NCBI RefSeq assembly: GCF_023278565.1
Contig: NC_064678.1
Location: 4,154,001-4,218,000, forward strand
Source: Colletotrichum lupini
Lineage: Eukaryota > Ascomycota > Sordariomycetes > Glomerellales > Glomerellaceae
Reading direction: 5' to 3'
Length of the DNA: 64,000 nt
Shown: piece after piece, positions 58,387-64,000 of the stretch
Layout: each line of letters begins with the position of its first letter
Numbering within the stretch: the first letter of the stretch is position 1
Notes under the pieces: model-generated
Seen by the model: the letters and a program-made list of their open reading frames with translations, nothing else
The model's database searches: none
Told to the model about the DNA's origin: nothing
Program-made: the position numbers and the translations under genes

Positions 58387-61300
58387 ATGGACGACCTTCC
58401 AACCGGTGCTGACGACGATGTCATAATGTCACTAGCGGGATCCCCGAGTGATGCCCTATTTGGACTGGACAATGCCGACTTTGATCCCTCCCACGAGACC
58501 GATCTTCGTGCCGATGAGAACGAGGCTGAGAGAAAGGTTGCGGACGAGGACGAGGTTATGCTTGACGACAGCTTGGCAGACGAAGATACGGAATTTGTGC
58601 CGGCAGATGGCGTCTCGATTCAATTAGAGAGTTACAACGCCGCTGCCGAGCCCGCAACTGAGGAGATCGCAAAAACACCGCCCAGAACCGACCTCGGCGT
58701 GGATGAACACATTCCTTCCATTGAGGCTGATGATACACACGAAAACGAGACGGCAATCACGAGCGAACGAGTAGATGGCTTTGAAAGTATCAAGCCAGAA
58801 GATGGCATAGAGGAGGCGGTATCGAAATTGCGCCCGTGGAACTTCGAGATAATCCTACCGCGCATATCACCGGAGGAACGCGCCCAGTACCTCTCAATAA
58901 AGAGCGACGTTGTGGATGAAGTTATTGAAGAGGTACCTGGTGTCGAAGGCGAATTGTGGTACAGAGTGGAGTTCACAGACGGACGACAAGACACCGTAAG
59001 TTCCTCTATTTGCAAATATGGCAGCGCTTCCCCATCTTAGACTCCCACCTTCGAATGCTCCTTGCCCTTGCCTCCTTCTCTCCTTCTTTCCTTGTTCCCT
59101 TCTCCTTCCTATCCCGGCTCATTTGAGGTTGCTCTTGCCTGCGAAGCAATCGTCAAATTCTCATATCTACCTTATAAATATCTCAACCCCTACCCAAGTC
59201 TTCTTTCCAAACCTCCTGCATACCTCACTCTTCACATACGACAACTCTCGCCCCGAGAGTCTCGTATCGCGGTCGGCATTAGCAAACGAGTAACCCCTTC
59301 CCGCCTCACAACTCCCGTCAGGTTCATATTGCTCTTTCCAATCTTCCCAAAAAATAGTACCTTCTCGACCGCCACTTATCCTCGAAGAGACAATCTACAG
59401 CTAACTCAGCCTCTGCGTGTGCATTTCTGAGAACCTAGCTGACTCGCTGAAGATACCTTTCGACGAATTACTCGCGTATGAAAGAGGCCAATTAGCTCTT
59501 AAAACATATCAGGGCATCATGGCTCCAGACACCAGCCACTGGCAAGACGAGTGGGAGGATTCAATTGCAGAATCTGATGCCAATCTCGATACTATTGAGC
59601 TTGACGAAGATGAAGTTCCCCGTCAATCTAAACGTCTACGAATCTCGACACATCGCCGCACGCGCGAAGACTCCGATTCCGACGAGGACGTTCGTTCCCG
59701 CCGTTCCAAACGCCAGCGTACGTCTACAAGACCGAGCACGAGACACAACTCGAAAGTGATCTCAGACGATGGGGTCACGGACGAGGTTCCCGCGCGAGGT
59801 CGACAACTCAGAGAGCGGACTCAGAAACAGCTCAAATTGACAAGCATGGCCTTTGCCAGCATGCCCTTAAGTCGGGACAATGATTTGGACGAGTTGTCTC
59901 AGGACCACCCTCGCCAACAATCCGACGACGACGATGACTTTCAGATCATCACATCCGATCTCTTGCCAAAGTCCTCCTCGGCCAGGCGCAAGAAGTCACG
60001 CCGCCTTAGGGTCAAGGCCAAAGCCATCGAGCAACCCAGATCTCGTGGTTCCTCAATTGAGTTTGAGGATCGTCGCCGGTCTGGCAGATCCACGAGGAAC
60101 AAGGGCAGCATGCTTGATCTTGCATTGATGGATGAGGAATCATTCTACGTTGAAGATACAGCACCCGCCAGCGTTCCCAAGGTCATGAACATCAAGGAAG
60201 TCTTCAAGCCAATTGACCATGACGCACCCTTCAATCAATATCACTCCGATATCTGCATCACGTGCAACACTGGTCCTGCCGCCAACAAAGGTCCCCTGAT
60301 TGGCTGTCAAGGCTGCTCCGTATCTTTTCACAAAAGTTGTATCGGCTACAGATCTGCCAGAGAACATATTGTCACCAAGGTCGGCGTGGACGATTTTGTT
60401 CTACAGTGTAAGTTCTGTATTGGCATCTATGCCAAGAAGGACAGGAACAGCCCAAGACATAGCCGGTGTCAAGAATGCAAACGTTCCGGGCGGTCATGTG
60501 CGGCGTTTTCGCCCAAGAAAACCCCTAGACAAGAGGAGAAAATTCGTCTTGACAATGGTGGTGAAGACCCTGTCACGGCAGTGGCTCCATCATTGGTCAA
60601 CAACGCCGAAAACCTCTTATTCCGCTGTATCATGTGCAAGCGTGGATGGCATTTTGAGCATTTGCCATCGTCACAAACGGATTCAGACGTGTCTGACATT
60701 CGCCAGCAGCGACTTGCTGAATACTCTGTCGACTGGAAGTGTGTCGACTGCGGCACGGTATCCGACAAGATACAGACCTTAGTTGCCTGGCGGCCCCTGG
60801 GTAAAGCCTCACTCGAAGAGGGGAAGACCTATAGCGATTTGAATGAGGATGAGAAAGAGTATCTCATCAAGTGGCAGGACAAGTCGTACTTCCATTGCAG
60901 CTGGATGCCTGGTGCATGGCTCTTTCACATTGCCGCGGGTGTGATGCGCAACTCCTTTGCGAAGAAGGATGCGGATCAGAACTTGGCCCTGAAATTTACC
61001 GAAGCCGAGGCAATCCCCCAAGATGCCCTCATGGCCGATGTCATCTTCGAGGCCAAGGTGAAAGGAGAAAAAGCAAGGACGCTGGAAGATGAGATGGAGC
61101 GTATTGAGAGCGTCGATAAGATCTTCGTGAAATTCCAAGGTCTTGGCTACGACGAAACGGTATGGGATTCGCCGCCAAAGTCAGATGCCGGCGAGGTTTA
61201 CACAGCATTCAAAGCCGCATACTACGAATACCTCACTGGCAAGTACTTCACCAGCTCCACGAATGCCAAAATGAAAGAGCGCGTCAACAAGTGGAAGGAC

Positions 61301-64000
61301 AAGGAATTTGTCAAGTTGGCCCAGCAGCCCCCTGGTCTGCGCCGCGGCAAGCTTATGGAATACCAAATTGAGGGCGTCAACTGGATGCTATGGAACTATC
61401 ACAGCGAAAAGAACGCCATTCTTGCCGATGAGATGGGACTGGGCAAAACGGTACAGGTCGTCGGCTTGATATCGACCCTGGTCCACGGCGACCCAAAGGT
61501 ATGTTTGTGCTGCTCATGAGGAGGCTGCTGTATATTGTGCTGACACGGGCGTTCGTAGTGTTGGCCTTTCCTTGTTGTCGTTCCGAACTCAACCTGCCCA
61601 AATTGGCGTCGCGAAATCAAACAATGGGCTCCAGACCTCCGAGTAGTCACTTACCATGGTGGCAAGCAAGCGCAAGAGTTGGCGTACAAATACGAGCTCT
61701 TTCCGCGCGGCTCCCAAGAGATCAAGGCCCACGTTGTTGTCATGTCATATGACTCTGCGCAAGACGATCGCACGAAACATCTCTTCCGTTCAGTTCAATG
61801 GGCTGGCCTGGTAGTTGACGAGGGACAGCGATTAAAGAATGACAAGAGTCTCTTGTACACGGCTCTGCGTTCCATGCGGTTCCCCTTCCGACTCCTTCTC
61901 ACGGGCACGCCGCTGCAGAATAACAAGCGGGAGCTTTTCAACTTGCTTCAATTCATCGACCCAACCCAGAATGCTGCGAAACTCGACGAAGAATTCCAGG
62001 AGCTCAATGCGCAGAACCTCCCTGAACTGCACGGTCGGATCAAACAATACTTTCTGCGGAGGACCAAAGCTCAGGTTCTCAAGTTCTTGCCTCCCATGGC
62101 TCAAATCATCGTTCCCGTCTCTATGTCGATCCTACAAGAGAAGCTCTGCAAGTCAATCATCGCCAAGAGTCCCGATCTGATCAAGGCAATCTTCGCAGAC
62201 GACAAGGTCAACAAGAAAGACCGTGGCAGTCTGAACAATATTCTCATGCAGCTACGGAAATGTCTCTGTCATCCGTTCATGTACAGCGAAGCAGTCGAAG
62301 AGCGAACAGTTGACCAAGTCCAGCTACACGAGAATCTAGTGTCGGCGTCAGGGAAGCTGATGCTTCTCAACATCATGTTGCCGAAGCTGAAAGAAAGAGG
62401 ACACAGGGTTCTCATCTTCAGCCAGTTCTTGAACCAATTGGACATCATTGAAGATTTCCTGAACGGTCTCGGCTTCCAATACCGACGACTTGACGGCAGT
62501 CTCAGCAGTCGGGAAAAGCAGAAATATATCGATGACTACAACGAACCTAACTCTCCAGTCTTTGCATTCCTTCTCTCCACAAGAGCTGGAGGCGTGGGTA
62601 TCAATCTCGCAACTGCTGACACTGTCATCATCTTGGATCCTGATTTCAACCCCCATCAAGACATCCAGGCTATTTCGCGTGCTCATCGCATTGGTCAGAA
62701 GCATAAGGTGTTGTGCTTTCAACTCATGACCAAGAATTCAGCAGAGGAAAAGATCATGCAAATTGGCCGCAAGAAGATGGCTCTCGACCATGTTCTGATC
62801 GAAGCAATGGACGATGTGGGAGAGTCTGAAGACCTAGAGTCGATCTTGAAATTCGGTGCCTCAGCATTGTTCAGCGATGATCAGAGCGAAAAGGACATCG
62901 TCCGGTACGATGATGCTAGCGTTGACAAGCTCCTTGACCGGTCGACTATTGAGCAGACAAAGACTGGCGACGACGATTCCGCTGAGTCGCAATTCTCCTT
63001 CGCCCGTGTATGGGCCAATGACAAGGACGGATTCGAAGACCATCTTGCTGAAGAAAACGAGCCCACAGTCAATCCTAACGTATGGGAGGAGATCTTGGCA
63101 GAGCGAGAAGCAGAAGCCAAACGCGTGGCCGAGCTAAACAAGGAAGTTCTTGGTCGAGGTGGTCGACGCCGCCAGGTAAATAATCACTGTTCGATTCATC
63201 TACTTTTCCCAAGTGTGCTAACAGATTCATCTTAGGCAATCAGCTACAAGAATAACGGCGGTACCGGCGTGGTCACTGACCTCCCCATCAACAGCGACAG
63301 CTCCGATAATGACGGAGATTTTGTCGGTGGAGATGAGGAGGAGGATCCTGATACTGACATGGAAAATAGGGATGACAGTTCCAAAGGTAAAGCCAGACCT
63401 TCAGCTTCTCGTTCAACTAAGAAAATTACGCGTGACGTGAAAAGAAAGCAAATTGACACATCCACGCCACAGAAGAAGCGACAGCGCAAGATATCCAAAA
63501 CCGACATCGTGCAATACAAAAGGTTCAAAACGGTAACTCCACGCAAACCAAGACAGACACCTCAAAAACGAACCCCCAACGCATCGCGACAGGCCAAGGC
63601 GCCCTCCACAAGTGGAAAATCAATCCGGACTGGCCTGGATCAGGTCCAAACCCCATCCACGGAGCAATCCAACGAAACGGACGACCCAATCACGTCTACC
63701 CCGTCTACCCACCTCCTCAGCCCAACCTTAACCCCATCTATCACCAGCCCGGAGCCGAGCTCTACCCACAACCCCCTCCCGCACCAGGAAGCCGTCCCGG
63801 TCGACCGATGAAGCCTGACATGGCCTGGCTTGACCACTTGACAGCAGCCCGAACGGTTACTGGCGGTGAGTTGCCTCCAACTCAGCAGGCTGCTCATGGG
63901 TTCTACCAGCAACAACAGTCTGCTCCTGTCATACGTCAAGCAGCGTCTGGCAACCCTATTGTGCCATCTGCGTCAGGCAAGGCACGTAGACCGTCGTTCG
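58387..64000 (+). CDS. mit1: Chromatin-remodelling ATPase of the Mit1/CHD type (SNF2 family), 3' incomplete
   Basis: Proposed exons: 58387-58995, 59453-61498, 61559-63175, 63236 onward. The start codon has a good context (CACCATGG). Exon 2 is set to begin at 59453 because this gives GRQDT|IPFDELLAYERG in phase after a 457-nt intron; an earlier acceptor is possible. Order: acidic N-terminus; split PHD-like zinc region from about residue 470 (CITCNTG, CQGCSVSFHKSC, CKFC, CQECKRSGRSC, CIMCKRGWHFEH, CVDC); chromodomain-like segments at about 673-700 and 762-800 (YLIKWQDKSYFHCSW; KFQGLGYDETVW); SNF2 core with DEMGLGKT at about 863-870, DEGQ at about 972, and TGTPLQNN; helicase C part to about 1285 with STRAGGVGINLATAD and QAISRAHRIGQ. 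In fission yeast, Mit1 belongs to the SHREC complex that positions nucleosomes in heterochromatin. Near 63533-63660 the coding frame appears to change, and the frame stays open to the window edge. Confidence 0.88.

Noticed and set aside
1..64000. CRISPR arrays or bacterial-type defence systems
   Set aside because: Eukaryotic window; no spaced identical direct repeats apart from microsatellites and LTRs.

Overview
The window comes from a filamentous ascomycete, most likely a Sordariomycete. Evidence: short GT-AG introns (mostly 50-175 nt), single-copy eukaryotic genes of fungal type (MIND-complex Dsn1, Sdh5, Erv25, U1-C, Atf1-type bZIP, Mrm1, a Mit1-like remodeller), CT-rich leaders, and a 15.6 kb AT-rich block with the hallmark of repeat-induced point mutation (RIP). 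The exact genus cannot be fixed from sequence alone; a Glomerellales-type genome (Colletotrichum/Verticillium-like) is a guess.

Layout. 1-2510: no gene recognised. 2511-4625 (+): pisatin-demethylase-like cytochrome P450, six exons. 5512-6648 (+): GST-fold protein. 6649-12156: 5.5 kb without a recognisable gene, upstream of the bZIP factor (12157-13963, +). 15106-16769 (+): kinetochore Dsn1/Mis13. 17854-18786 (+): succinate dehydrogenase assembly factor Sdh5. 19480-20536 (-): p24 cargo protein Erv25, divergent from U1-C (21069-22053, +), which carries a 6-nt microexon. 22716-25814 (-): long disordered conserved-type protein of unknown function. 25815-30450: 4.6 kb gene-poor. 30451-32039 (+): secreted agmatinase/arginase-fold enzyme, eight exons. 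34812-35616 (+) and 36553-37955 (-): two convergent, cysteine-rich, probably GPI-anchored wall proteins. 38745-39235: 491-bp non-autonomous TIR element with a 10-bp target duplication. 39564-41417 (-): mitochondrial rRNA ribose methyltransferase Mrm1.

41637-57211 is a Ty3/gypsy-type LTR retrotransposon (B, 160-bp LTRs) into which a second gypsy element (A, 42388-48709, 223-bp LTRs) has inserted. Both lie on the minus strand and both are ruined by RIP; reverse transcriptase and RNase H remnants can still be read. 57306-58096 is a third type of transposon, a 791-bp AT-filled TIR element. 58387 to the window end (+) is a Mit1/CHD-type chromatin-remodelling ATPase, incomplete at the 3' edge.

The genes are not a pathway cluster. 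They are a run of housekeeping genes plus a few accessory ones (P450, GST, secreted enzyme, wall proteins) beside a transposon-made heterochromatic block. I found no clear undescribed enzymatic system. The most informative structures are the RIP borders inside the LTRs, the nested elements, the two short TIR elements, and the U1-C microexon.
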